Source of the DNA: JAFGVL01 sp031553685
GTDB lineage: Bacteria; Bacteroidota; Bacteroidia; Bacteroidales; Paludibacteraceae
DNA length: 43,412 bases
NCBI GenBank assembly: GCA_031553685.1
Contig: JAVBLE010000033.1
Coordinates: 1 to 43,412, forward strand
Reading direction: 5' to 3'
Within the stretch, counting starts at the first letter, position 1. Every line of letters begins with the position of its first letter. Below the pieces are notes generated by a model. The model was not told the DNA's origin, did no database searches, and was given only the letters and a program-made list of their open reading frames with translations. Positions 32,188 to 40,400 of this stretch are shown here, in pieces. The translations under genes and the position numbers were made by a program.

Positions 32188-32250
32188 TCATCCTCACTTT
32201 TGAACATTAGTGTAAATCAGGTGCGTTTTCATCCTCACTTTTGAACATTA
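32188..32250 (+). repeat. 22-bp direct repeat at 41-bp spacing
   Basis: TCATCCTCACTTTTGAACAT plus TA occurs at 32188-32209 and again at 32229-32250, offset by 41 bp. It directly follows the palindrome at the end of the transposase remnant. Confidence 0.85.
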
Positions 32251-32293
32251 AACCGCCTTTTTACATTACTTTTGAAGAATATTGAAAACTGGA

Positions 32294-32434
32294 ATTTTAC
32301 ACAGAGGAAAATGTATTTTGTTTAAAAATATTCAATTGATAATAAGGCTGTTAGTTCGAACATTCGCTTAGAGAAAAATGCAGAGTTTCCCAGAAGCTGA
32401 AAAATCGAAGATTTTTCTATTCTCTGTGTAAAAT
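32294..32434. repeat. Palindromic intergenic element with CACAGAG ends
   Basis: ATTTTACACAGAG (32294-32306) is inverted at 32422-32434, and a GAAAAATC/GATTTTTC stem lies at 32399-32417. Both features are shared with the element at 6551-6818, so they are two members of one family. Together with the preceding repeats it fills the 307-bp gene-free stretch 32149-32455. Confidence 0.75.
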
Positions 32435-32455
32435 AAATATAAACAAACTTTACCA

Positions 32456-33235
32456 ATGAAAATAAAAACACACATATTGCTTGCTTTTCTATTGGCTATT
32501 TCACAAACTATTTTTCCGGTCGAAATCGAAAAGGCGGAATTAGACCAAATCGGCGAAAAAATTTTTAAAAACGAGTGTGCCGGCAATAAAGAATACTTGG
32601 TTTTTTGGAATAAAAATGAAAACTTTCCATCGCTCGGTATCGGGCATTTCATCTGGTATCGGGAGGGACAAACCGAAATTTTTGACGAAAGTTTTCCGAA
32701 ACTGATTGAGTTTTATAAGTCGAAAAATGTCAAACTGCCTTGTTTCTTGAAAAAAAACAAAACAGCTCCGTGGGCTTCGCGCGAAGATTTTATGCACGAC
32801 AAGGAAGCAGGAAAACTCAATGAGTTGCGCGATTTCTTATACAATACAAAGGACACGCAAATACTTTTTATTTACCAACGATTGGAAGCATCGTTGGATA
32901 AAATGCTGCAACAATCAAACAATAAAGAAAATGTGCGGGCACAGTTTTACCGAGTGTCGCAATCGCCAAACGGCATGTATGCTTTGATCGATTATGTCAA
33001 CTTCAAGGGCGAAGGCATCAGTGAAAAGGAACGGTATAATGGGGCAGGGTGGGGGCTGCTTCAAATATTGGAATATATGCAGGGCACAGAAACAGGCAAA
33101 GCGGCAACCAACGAATTTGCTGCCGGTGCAAAGTTTGTTCTCGAACGCCGTGTGCGCAATTCCGACCCAAAAAAGAACGAACAACAATTTCTTGCCGGAT
33201 GGCTCAAAAGGGTAGATACCTATAAGCTACCTTGA
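32456..33235 (+). CDS. Secreted lysozyme-like protein
   Basis: 259 residues with a signal peptide (MKIKTHILLAFLLAISQTIF, cut near FPVE). Residues about 30-70 read IGEKIFKNECAGNKEYLVFW, then ENFPSLGIGHFIWYREG. This pattern of a Glu (E40) followed by a SxGIGHF-like turn resembles lysozyme-like (GH24/GH23-type) folds, where Glu is catalytic. The rest is helical, with GMYALIDYVNFKGEG and GAGWGLLQILEYMQG. I suggest a periplasmic peptidoglycan-active enzyme next to the M23 peptidase gene downstream. The exact family is not certain. Confidence 0.65.
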   Translation: MKIKTHILLAFLLAISQTIFPVEIEKAELDQIGEKIFKNECAGNKEYLVFWNKNENFPSLGIGHFIWYREGQTEIFDESFPKLIEFYKSKNVKLPCFLKKNKTAPWASREDFMHDKEAGKLNELRDFLYNTKDTQILFIYQRLEASLDKMLQQSNNKENVRAQFYRVSQSPNGMYALIDYVNFKGEGISEKERYNGAGWGLLQILEYMQGTETGKAATNEFAAGAKFVLERRVRNSDPKKNEQQFLAGWLKRVDTYKLP

Positions 33236-33347
33236 GTTAAAAACTAAATTTCTGTTATCAAAATGACTATTGAAAGCTGAAAATTTGTATTTTTGTCATC
33301 TTTGCAATATCCGGCAATAGCATAGTTGCGAATAAAATATTGAATTC

Positions 33348-34316
33348 ATGCCAAAAACCAAATATCATTTTAATCCCGAAACCCTTAGCTACGAGAAGGT
33401 AGACCAATCGTTCAAGAGCCGCTTGAAACGGTTTTCGATACACTTCCTCACCAGTTTCTTTCTGGGGATAATTTTCTTCCTGATATTTGTGTTCTCGGTC
33501 GAATCGCCTTACCAAAAGAACCAGCGCAAAGAATACAACAAAGTGGTGTCGCAATACAAAGTGCTTAGCAAACAGTATGATCAGGTACAAGAAGTGCTTA
33601 CCGACCTGCAAGAGCGCGACAACAACCTGTACCGCGTAGTTTTCCAAGCCGACCCAATCCCGCTCGCCGTGCGCAAAGGCGACTATTCGGCTACTAACCG
33701 CTACGACTATATTACTGATTTTACCAACAATGAAATTGTGCGCAACACCACACAGAAGGTAGATGAAATTCGTCGCCAGATTTATATCCAGTCCAAATCA
33801 TTTGACGATATAGTTAATTTGGCAAAAAACCATGAGAAAATGTTGGAGTGTATGCCTGCTATACAGCCCGTTCAGAATAAAGATCTTAAATACATGGCAT
33901 CCGGTTTCGGTATGCGCATCGACCCGGTGTATCACACGCCGAAATTTCATGCAGGAATGGACTTTACCGCACCTACCGGAACTAAGATTTTTGCCACCGG
34001 CGATGGTGTAATCAGTTTTGCCGATTGGCGCCAAGGTTATGGAAACTGTGTAATGGTTGACCATGGTTTTGGTTACGAAACGCTTTATGGGCACATGGAG
34101 AAATTCAATGTGCATGCAGGGCAAAAGGTAAAACGCGGCGATGTAATCGGTTTTGTAGGCAGTACCGGAAAATCTACCGGACCGCACCTGCACTACGAAG
34201 TGCATTACAAAGGGCAAATCATGAATCCACAAAACTATTATTTCCAAGACCTTTCGCCTGAGGATTACGATAAGATGTTGCAAATCACCAATAACTCTGC
34301 ACAAGTGTTCGATTAA
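33348..34316 (+). CDS. M23-family peptidoglycan endopeptidase, membrane anchored
   Basis: 322 residues. An N-terminal transmembrane helix (about 32-50, FLTSFFLGIIFFLIFVFSVE) is followed by a coiled coil (about 58-95) and a C-terminal LytM/M23 zinc peptidase domain (about 190-305). Metal and catalytic residues are H201 and D205 in FHAGMDF and H280-x-H282 in GPHLHYEVH. The enzyme or its inactive-type relatives cut or regulate cutting of cross-links, like MepM/NlpD. It lies 41 bp ahead of the SpoT/Rel gene on the same strand. All metal ligands are present, so it should be active. Confidence 0.93.
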   Translation: MPKTKYHFNPETLSYEKVDQSFKSRLKRFSIHFLTSFFLGIIFFLIFVFSVESPYQKNQRKEYNKVVSQYKVLSKQYDQVQEVLTDLQERDNNLYRVVFQADPIPLAVRKGDYSATNRYDYITDFTNNEIVRNTTQKVDEIRRQIYIQSKSFDDIVNLAKNHEKMLECMPAIQPVQNKDLKYMASGFGMRIDPVYHTPKFHAGMDFTAPTGTKIFATGDGVISFADWRQGYGNCVMVDHGFGYETLYGHMEKFNVHAGQKVKRGDVIGFVGSTGKSTGPHLHYEVHYKGQIMNPQNYYFQDLSPEDYDKMLQITNNSAQVFD

Positions 34317-34357
34317 TGTCTGACCGTTGAACTGATTTATTTTGTAGAAACCGCACA

Positions 34358-36613
34358 ATGAAAAAATCGTTAGAAAATACGACTACAAAGGAAGATGCAC
34401 TCATTCAGGAACAATATTATTACCTGATTGAAGATTATAAAAAATCGGGACACCGGCTCGATTTCGAATTGGTGGACAAAGCTTTTCAATTTGCCAACAA
34501 AGCGCATCAAGGCGTCAAACGCCGTTCGGGCGAACCGTATATGTTGCATCCGTTGGCGGTGGCGCGCGTTGTGGTGCGCGAAATCGGGTTGGGAACTACT
34601 TCTATTTGTGCCGCCTTGTTGCACGATGTAGTCGAAGACACCGATTATACCGTCGAAGATATCGAAAACCTTTTTGGCAAGCGCATCGCATTGATTGTAG
34701 ATGGATTGACCAAGATTGCCGGAGGCGTATTTGGCACGCAGGCATCCTCTCAAGCCGAAAATTTCCGCAAACTGCTGCTCAGTATTTCCAACGATGTGCG
34801 GGTGCTTATGATAAAAATAGCCGACCGCCTGCACAACATGCGTACGCTGAGTTCGATGCCGCCCGCCAAACAATATAAAATTGCCGGCGAGACACTATAT
34901 ATATATGCGCCACTTGCTTACCGTCTCGGACTTTTCAAAATAAAAACCGAACTCGAAAATCTCAGTTTCAAGTACGAGCATCCGGATACTTACGGAGAAA
35001 TTGAACGGAAACTGAACGAAGGTGAAGAAAAACGCGAAGAAGTATACACACGCTTTATCACCCCGATAGAACAGCGCTTACGCGAAAAAGGATATGAGTT
35101 TCAAATAGAAAAGCGGGTGAAAACGCCGTATTCCATTTGGAACAAAATGCAAACAAAACACATCGAATTTGAAGATGTGTATGACCTTTTGGCAGTACGG
35201 ATTATCTTCAAACCGCGCGAAGACATTTCCGAAAAAGAGCAATGCTTCATGATTTATACCACCATCACCAGTTTCTACATGCCGCATCCCGACCGCACGC
35301 GCGATTGGGTGAGCCAGCCTAAGGCAAACGGTTATGAAGCCTTGCATTGTACGGTGATGGTGCCTGCGCATGGAAAAGATGTAGGGCAGTGGGTCGAAGT
35401 GCAAATCCGCAGTGAGCGCATGCACGAAATTGCCGAAAAAGGGCTTTCGGCGCATTGGAAATACAAAGTCGGAGGCGAAGAGGCACAAGAAAACGAACTT
35501 GATAACTGGCTCAAAACCATCAAGGAAATTATCGAAAATCCTGAACCGGACGCACTCGATTTTTTAGACACCTTCAAACTCAATCTTTTCTCGACCGAAA
35601 TATTTGTATTTACGCCCAAAGGCGATATTCGCGTGCTTCCGCAAGGAGCTACCGCATTGGACCTTGCCTTTTCGCTGCACTCAGATCTGGGCTTGCACTG
35701 TATTGGGGCAAAGGCAAATCACAAACTAATTCCTCTTAGCCAAGCCCTCAACAGTGGCGATCAGGTGGAAATACTTACTTCCGACAGCCGTTTTCCCGAG
35801 TCCGAGTGGTTGAGCTATGTAACCACAGCGCGCGCCAAATCACGGCTGAAACAATATTTCCGCAAGGAAAACAAAGCCCTTATCAACAAAGGAAAAGAGA
35901 TGATTGAAAAGAAATTTGCCGACATGGGTATCCCTTTCAATCAGGAAAACGGGCAGTTGTTACTCGATTATTTTAAAGTAAAAGAAAAAATAGAATTTGC
36001 GCTCGATGTAGCTTCCGGTAAAATTAGTTTGCAAGACATTGAAAAGACTGTATTTAAACTGAAAAGCAATGTGGGTTGGCGCAATTTCTGGGGCTTGCAG
36101 TTTGGTTTTGGCAAAAGCGACAGCAAAGAAAGCGGTGCAATGCCTAAAATAGACCGCAAAAAAACAGTTAAACTCACCGATGATGTACAAGGCAAAATAC
36201 CTTATGTCATAGCCGATTGCTGTAATCCGATACCCGGCGACGATGTGCTTGGCTATGTCGATAACGACGAAACAATTATTTTACACAAGCGGCAATGTCC
36301 GGTAGCCGTGCAACTAAATGCAAAATTCGGTGAACGCATTATTTCTGCCGAATGGAAAAGTAAGAAAATCCTTTCCTATATTGCCACGCTCGAAATAAAA
36401 GGATTTGACACACAGGGAATATTAATGAAAATACTGAAAGTGATTTCGGAAGACTATGCCGTAAATATTCAGAAAATAAATATCGAAGCCAAAGATGGTG
36501 TGTTTTCAGGGCAATTTAATATCTTTGTGCACAATACCGAAGACCTCAATATTTTATGTGCAAAAATAGCTACCATACCGGAGGTCAAATCAATTAAACG
36601 ACTGGAAGACTAA
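34358..36613 (+). CDS. Bifunctional (p)ppGpp synthetase/hydrolase (SpoT/Rel)
   Basis: 751 residues of a long RSH enzyme. Order: HD hydrolase domain with H89-D90 and VEDT (about 40-190), synthetase domain (about 230-370; VKTPYSIWNKMQTKHIEFED and YDLLAVRIIF), TGS (about 405-465; EIFVFTPKGDIRVLPQGATA), helical and zinc-finger-like (CCNPIPGDDVLG) parts and a C-terminal ACT domain (about 680-751). Hydrolase motifs are intact. The usual synthetase ExDD-type loop could not be judged by eye. It controls the stringent response. Bacteroidota often carry two RSH paralogues; only one is seen here. Its start follows the M23 gene closely, so co-transcription is likely. Confidence 0.95.
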   Translation: MKKSLENTTTKEDALIQEQYYYLIEDYKKSGHRLDFELVDKAFQFANKAHQGVKRRSGEPYMLHPLAVARVVVREIGLGTTSICAALLHDVVEDTDYTVEDIENLFGKRIALIVDGLTKIAGGVFGTQASSQAENFRKLLLSISNDVRVLMIKIADRLHNMRTLSSMPPAKQYKIAGETLYIYAPLAYRLGLFKIKTELENLSFKYEHPDTYGEIERKLNEGEEKREEVYTRFITPIEQRLREKGYEFQIEKRVKTPYSIWNKMQTKHIEFEDVYDLLAVRIIFKPREDISEKEQCFMIYTTITSFYMPHPDRTRDWVSQPKANGYEALHCTVMVPAHGKDVGQWVEVQIRSERMHEIAEKGLSAHWKYKVGGEEAQENELDNWLKTIKEIIENPEPDALDFLDTFKLNLFSTEIFVFTPKGDIRVLPQGATALDLAFSLHSDLGLHCIGAKANHKLIPLSQALNSGDQVEILTSDSRFPESEWLSYVTTARAKSRLKQYFRKENKALINKGKEMIEKKFADMGIPFNQENGQLLLDYFKVKEKIEFALDVASGKISLQDIEKTVFKLKSNVGWRNFWGLQFGFGKSDSKESGAMPKIDRKKTVKLTDDVQGKIPYVIADCCNPIPGDDVLGYVDNDETIILHKRQCPVAVQLNAKFGERIISAEWKSKKILSYIATLEIKGFDTQGILMKILKVISEDYAVNIQKINIEAKDGVFSGQFNIFVHNTEDLNILCAKIATIPEVKSIKRLED

Positions 36614-36710
36614 TTAGAATTACTGTAAAAAATGAGACAATAAAATCATTGAACCGGAGGTCACGCCAACGGAAATGATGATTGAATCTTTAAATATTTG
36701 TTAAGATTAT

Positions 36711-37478
36711 ATGGAAAATGAGAAAATGGTGTTGCGCACCGAAAACCTGGTGAAATCTTACGGCAAAAGAACCGTTGTAAGCCATGTATCTATCGATGTA
36801 AAACAAGGAGAAATTGTAGGATTGCTCGGTCCGAACGGCGCCGGCAAAACCACTACTTTTTATATGACCGTTGGGCTGGTTACACCCGAAGAAGGAAAAA
36901 TATTTTTGGATGAAAAAGATATCACCAAATATCCCGTTTACAAGCGTGCACAAAGCGGCATTGGATACTTGGCACAAGAAGCTTCGGTTTTTCGTAAAAT
37001 GAGTGTGGAAGATAATATCAAAGCCGTACTCGAAATGACTAAATTCAGCAAAGAGTATCAACGCGAAAAATTGGAACTGCTTATTGAAGAATTTCGCTTA
37101 GATCATGTACGCAAAAACTTGGGAGACCAGTTGTCGGGAGGAGAGCGCCGCCGTACCGAGATAGCCCGTTGCTTAGCCATTGAACCCAAGTTTATCATGC
37201 TTGATGAGCCGTTTGCGGGAGTTGACCCGATTGCGGTACAAGACATCCAGGATATTGTGTGGCAATTAAAAGAAAAAAACATCGGTATCCTCATTACCGA
37301 CCACAATGTGGACGAAACACTTTCGATTACCGACCGCGCATATCTTCTTTTCGAAGGAAAAGTATTGTTTCAAGGCTCTGCCGAAGAATTGGCAGCAAAC
37401 CAAGTTGTGCGCGAAAAATATCTCGGTCGCGATTTTGAACTGAAACGCAAAAGACAAGCCAGTGAATTGACAATTTGA
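36711..37478 (+). CDS. lptB: LPS export ABC transporter ATP-binding protein LptB
   Basis: 255 residues. Walker A G40-PNGAGKTT, Q loop near YLAQEASVF, signature LSGGERRRTEIAR, Walker B FIMLDEPFAG followed by GVDPIAV, and switch His in ITDHNVDE: the LptB pattern. With LptF and LptG it powers lipopolysaccharide extraction from the inner membrane. No lptF, lptG, lptA or lptC gene lies in the window. Start ATG 36711 is preceded by an A-rich leader. The C-terminus extends about 10 residues past the E. coli length (FELKRKRQASELTI). Confidence 0.94.
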   Translation: MENEKMVLRTENLVKSYGKRTVVSHVSIDVKQGEIVGLLGPNGAGKTTTFYMTVGLVTPEEGKIFLDEKDITKYPVYKRAQSGIGYLAQEASVFRKMSVEDNIKAVLEMTKFSKEYQREKLELLIEEFRLDHVRKNLGDQLSGGERRRTEIARCLAIEPKFIMLDEPFAGVDPIAVQDIQDIVWQLKEKNIGILITDHNVDETLSITDRAYLLFEGKVLFQGSAEELAANQVVREKYLGRDFELKRKRQASELTI

Positions 37479-37546
37479 CAATTTACCAATTGACAATTTT
37501 GTCTTTTGAATTGACATTGTTAAATTAATATAGTTTTATAGTTGTT

Positions 37547-37611
37547 GTCATTGCGGGATTGACCCGCAATCCCCCACTGATAGAGAGATGCTGAATCAAG
37601 TTCAGCATGAC
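37547..37611. repeat. Two-hairpin intergenic repeat (same family as in alaS)
   Basis: ATTGCGGG-ATTGA-CCCGCAAT (37550-37570) and ATGCTGAA-TCAAG-TTCAGCAT (37588-37608), enclosed by GTCAT and ATGAC. The order and spacing match the reverse strand of the alaS insert at 12846-12910. Confidence 0.85.
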
Positions 37612-37695
37612 GAGAAACGAGAAAATCTATACTAAATTAACAGTACCTTTGAATTAAATAGTAAATAGTCAATCGTTCAATTGTAAATAAAGAAG

Positions 37696-38397
37696 ATGTT
37701 GGTTAAAATATCAGATATCAACCTATACTATCAAATAAGCGGTTCCGGAGAGCCGCTTATTTTGCTTCATGGCAATGGTGAAGACTCGTTTATCTTTGAA
37801 AAACAGATTGAATATTTTTCAAAGAAATATCAGGTAATAGCCATTGACACCCGTGCTCATGGGCAAACGGAACGAGGCGCTAAACCCTTCACTTTCGATA
37901 CCTTTGCCGACGATGTAATTGGCTTAATGGATTCGTTGCAAATAGAAAAAGCCCATATATTAGGCTTTTCGGATGGAGGAAACACAGCGTTGCATATTGC
38001 GTTGAAATATCCGCAGCGGATAAAGTCGCTTATCCTTGTTGGCGCCAATCTTTTCCTGTCAGGAATGAAATTCACAATTCGAACAATTATTTCACTCAAT
38101 TACCTTTGGCTTTGCGTTAGTTCACTTTTCAATCAAGAAATAAAACAAAAGAAAGAAATTTGGTCACTCATGGTTTTTCAACCACAACTCTCGTTTCGGC
38201 AAATATCAGCCATACAAAATCCCACCTTAATTTTAGTTGGTGAGCACGATATGATAAAAGAAAGCCACAGCCGGAAAATGGCTGCGGCAATGCCCAATGC
38301 TCAACTCCAAATCTTGTCTGATGCGAATCATTTTTTACTGTTCGAGCAGACAGAAAGGGCGAATGGATTGATTGATAATTTTTTGTGTTTGCAGTAG
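37696..38397 (+). CDS. Alpha/beta-hydrolase
   Basis: 233 residues, slightly short. Oxyanion hole LILLHGNGED, nucleophile elbow S92 in LGFSDGGNTALH, a late acid in LILVGEHDMIKES and the catalytic His in DANHFLLFEQ complete a Ser-Asp-His triad. The cap between strands 6 and 7 is small. Substrate cannot be read. It stands alone between lptB and the convergent PhoH-like gene. Confidence 0.88.
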   Translation: MLVKISDINLYYQISGSGEPLILLHGNGEDSFIFEKQIEYFSKKYQVIAIDTRAHGQTERGAKPFTFDTFADDVIGLMDSLQIEKAHILGFSDGGNTALHIALKYPQRIKSLILVGANLFLSGMKFTIRTIISLNYLWLCVSSLFNQEIKQKKEIWSLMVFQPQLSFRQISAIQNPTLILVGEHDMIKESHSRKMAAAMPNAQLQILSDANHFLLFEQTERANGLIDNFLCLQ

Positions 38398-38425
38398 GGA
38401 CAAGTCGCGACTTGTCCTTACCATA

Positions 38426-39748
38426 TTACAACAAATTACTAGCCAACTCTGACAAATGGCTTCGTTCGCCCTTAATCAAATTCACATGCGCAAAAATATC
38501 CTGACCCTTCATGCGGTCAATCATATACACCAATCCGTTCGATTGCGCATCTAAATAAGGCGAGTCAATCTGCTGAATATCCCCTGTAAACACAATTTTA
38601 GTGCCTTCGCCTGCGCGGGTAATAATCGTTTTCACTTCGTGTGGCGTGAGGTTTTGCGCTTCGTCCACAATAAAGTAAGTCTCGCTCAGGCTCCGACCGC
38701 GGATAAACGCCAATGCCTCGATGATTAGCTGGTTGTTCTTTTGCAGTTCCTCAATTACGCGCACCTCTTTGCCCTGGTACGAAAGGCTGTGTTTAATCAC
38801 TGCCAGATTATCGAACAATGGTTGCATATACGGCGAAATCTTTTCTTGCGTGTCGCCGGGCAGGTATCCCAAATCCTTATTCCCCAACGCTACAATCGGG
38901 CGAGCCAGCAAAATCTGCTTATAACTCTCATATTTGCCCAACGCAGCTGCCAGCGCCAACAGCGTCTTACCCGTACCCGCACGCCCTGTAAGCGCCACCA
39001 GTTTAATCTCGTCGTCCAACAACACATTCATGGCAAAACTCTGTTCGGCATTCCGCGCCTCAATTCCAAACACCCGTTCTTTCTCAATGCGCTGCACCCT
39101 GTCGTCAAACGGATTATAGCGGCACATCACACTCGCACGGTTGCTCTTCAAAATAAAACACTGGTTCGGGTCAACATGTTCCTTAAGCCCCACATCGTCG
39201 AGCGGAATCCCCTCAATCGACGCATACAATCGATCTACCACCTCCGGAAGCACATCGTCAAAAGTAACCTGCGACTTCTCGAAAATATCCATATTCGTAA
39301 CCTTGTCCGAAATATAATCCTCAGCCGTAATGCCGAGCGATTTAGATTTGAGCCGCAAGTTAATATCCTTCGTTACCAAAATCGTTTTTCCCTTCAACTT
39401 CTTTTGCAAAGTCATTGCCACCCCCAAAATCCGGTGATCAGGAATTCTCTCTCCAAAAGCCTTAACCAACTCCTCCGGATATTCCTCGTGTGTTACCACA
39501 AACAATTTTCCCAGTCCCACACCCAATTTCGCACCCTTCTCAAACAAATCGTTATCGGCAATCAAATCCATATCACGGGCAAACTCGCGCGCATTAAAAT
39601 TAATCTGTTCGTTCCCCTTTTTAAACTTATCCAGCTCCTCCAGCACCACAATCGGGATATAAATATCATTCTCTTCAAAATTATAAATACATTTGTGGTC
39701 GTGTAAAATCACATTCGTATCCAACACAAAATTCTTTTTTGCACCCAT
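38426..39748 (-). CDS. PIN-PhoH fusion ATPase (PhoH-like)
   Basis: 440 residues from ATG 39748 (MGAKKNFVLDTNVILHD); the frame is open 40 codons further but that part crosses an AT-rich leader. Residues about 5-150 are a PIN nuclease domain (D10, E38, and D128 in VTKDINLR). Residues about 235-440 are the PhoH ATPase with Walker A G255-RAGTGKT and Walker B YFIVDEAQNL. PIN-PhoH (PhoH2/YlaK type) proteins are RNA helicase-nucleases of toxin-antitoxin origin in some bacteria and conserved housekeeping genes in others. No partner antitoxin is visible here. Confidence 0.93.
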   Translation of the reverse strand: MGAKKNFVLDTNVILHDHKCIYNFEENDIYIPIVVLEELDKFKKGNEQINFNAREFARDMDLIADNDLFEKGAKLGVGLGKLFVVTHEEYPEELVKAFGERIPDHRILGVAMTLQKKLKGKTILVTKDINLRLKSKSLGITAEDYISDKVTNMDIFEKSQVTFDDVLPEVVDRLYASIEGIPLDDVGLKEHVDPNQCFILKSNRASVMCRYNPFDDRVQRIEKERVFGIEARNAEQSFAMNVLLDDEIKLVALTGRAGTGKTLLALAAALGKYESYKQILLARPIVALGNKDLGYLPGDTQEKISPYMQPLFDNLAVIKHSLSYQGKEVRVIEELQKNNQLIIEALAFIRGRSLSETYFIVDEAQNLTPHEVKTIITRAGEGTKIVFTGDIQQIDSPYLDAQSNGLVYMIDRMKGQDIFAHVNLIKGERSHLSELASNLL

Positions 39749-39925
39749 AACTAAATAATTAAGAATTAAAAAATAGCAATTACTTTTGTAAATGTAATCT
39801 TTTTTCGCAAACAATCCCCAAAATATTATTAACAAACACAAAAACCTTGAACTTTGAATCTTGAACAATAAATACTTGGGCGTGCCCCCTCAAAGCCCTA
39901 TTTTGGAAAACATACCAATACAGCT

Positions 39926-39955
39926 CGGGGTCGGGCTATCCGCTGTACTCCTCGC
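39926..39955 (+). repeat. Dispersed intergenic repeat, copy 3
   Basis: CGGGGTCGGGCTATCCGCTG followed by TACTCCTCG; same core as at 5085 and 21319. Confidence 0.75.
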
Positions 39956-40052
39956 CACCTACAATTCTTATCACACAAAGGGAAGCAAAACCGTAGTTAG
40001 CCCCTCTCCTGTGGAGAGGGGTTGGGGAGAGGTGGCTGCGGGATGTCGCTAC

Positions 40053-40181
40053 AATAGCGAAGCATCACGAACACCAAAAATAATTATCTGTGAGTAATAG
40101 CGAAGCATCACGAACACCAAAAATAATTATCTGTGAGTAATAGCGAAGCATCACGAACACCAAAAATAATTATCTGTGAGT
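40053..40181 (+). repeat. Three tandem 43-bp repeats
   Basis: The unit begins AATAGCGAAGCATCACGAAC and ends ATCTGTGAGT; matching bases lie at 40055, 40098 and 40141. The copies are essentially identical, which suggests recent expansion. The unit is not palindromic. Confidence 0.92.
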
Positions 40182-40227
40182 AATCCCTCACGCAACGCGG
40201 ATAACCGGCAGTTATCCCGTTGAAGAA

Positions 40228-40324
40228 CAGGTGCAGCGCACCGTAATATAAGTGTGTCGGTACTCTGTACCTCAATTTCTTATGCTGATATAATAGCTAC
40301 AAAGATTGCGGTGCTCTGCACCTG
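40228..40324. repeat. Inverted repeat CAGGTGCAG..GCACCG
   Basis: CAGGTGCAGCGCACCG (40228-40243) is inverted at 40309-40324 with one mismatch; GGTACTCTGTACC in the interior is a related smaller palindrome. Confidence 0.8.
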
Positions 40325-40400
40325 AATGACAAACAATAAAACAACTTTAAATAAAATCACTCCCTTTAACCAAAAACGGGGAGGGGTTAATTAAAACAAC

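Larger units (their letters stand above)
39749..40400. other. Repeat-filled gap upstream of folC
   Basis: No gene seen. It holds the GGTCGGGC repeat (39926), a CCCCTCTCC/GGAGAGGGG hairpin (about 40002-40030), three 43-bp tandem copies (40053-40181) and a CAGGTGCAG inverted repeat (40228-40324). An apparent 78-codon frame at 39861 runs through these repeats and is rejected as coding. Confidence 0.75.

Noticed and set aside
38741..39706. 321-codon plus-strand frame
   Set aside because: It lies fully opposite the PIN-PhoH gene, which has clear motifs; this frame shows none.
38426..39748. PIN-PhoH gene as a toxin-antitoxin locus
   Set aside because: No small antitoxin gene lies upstream, and the PIN-PhoH fusion is widespread as a stand-alone gene in Bacteroidota.
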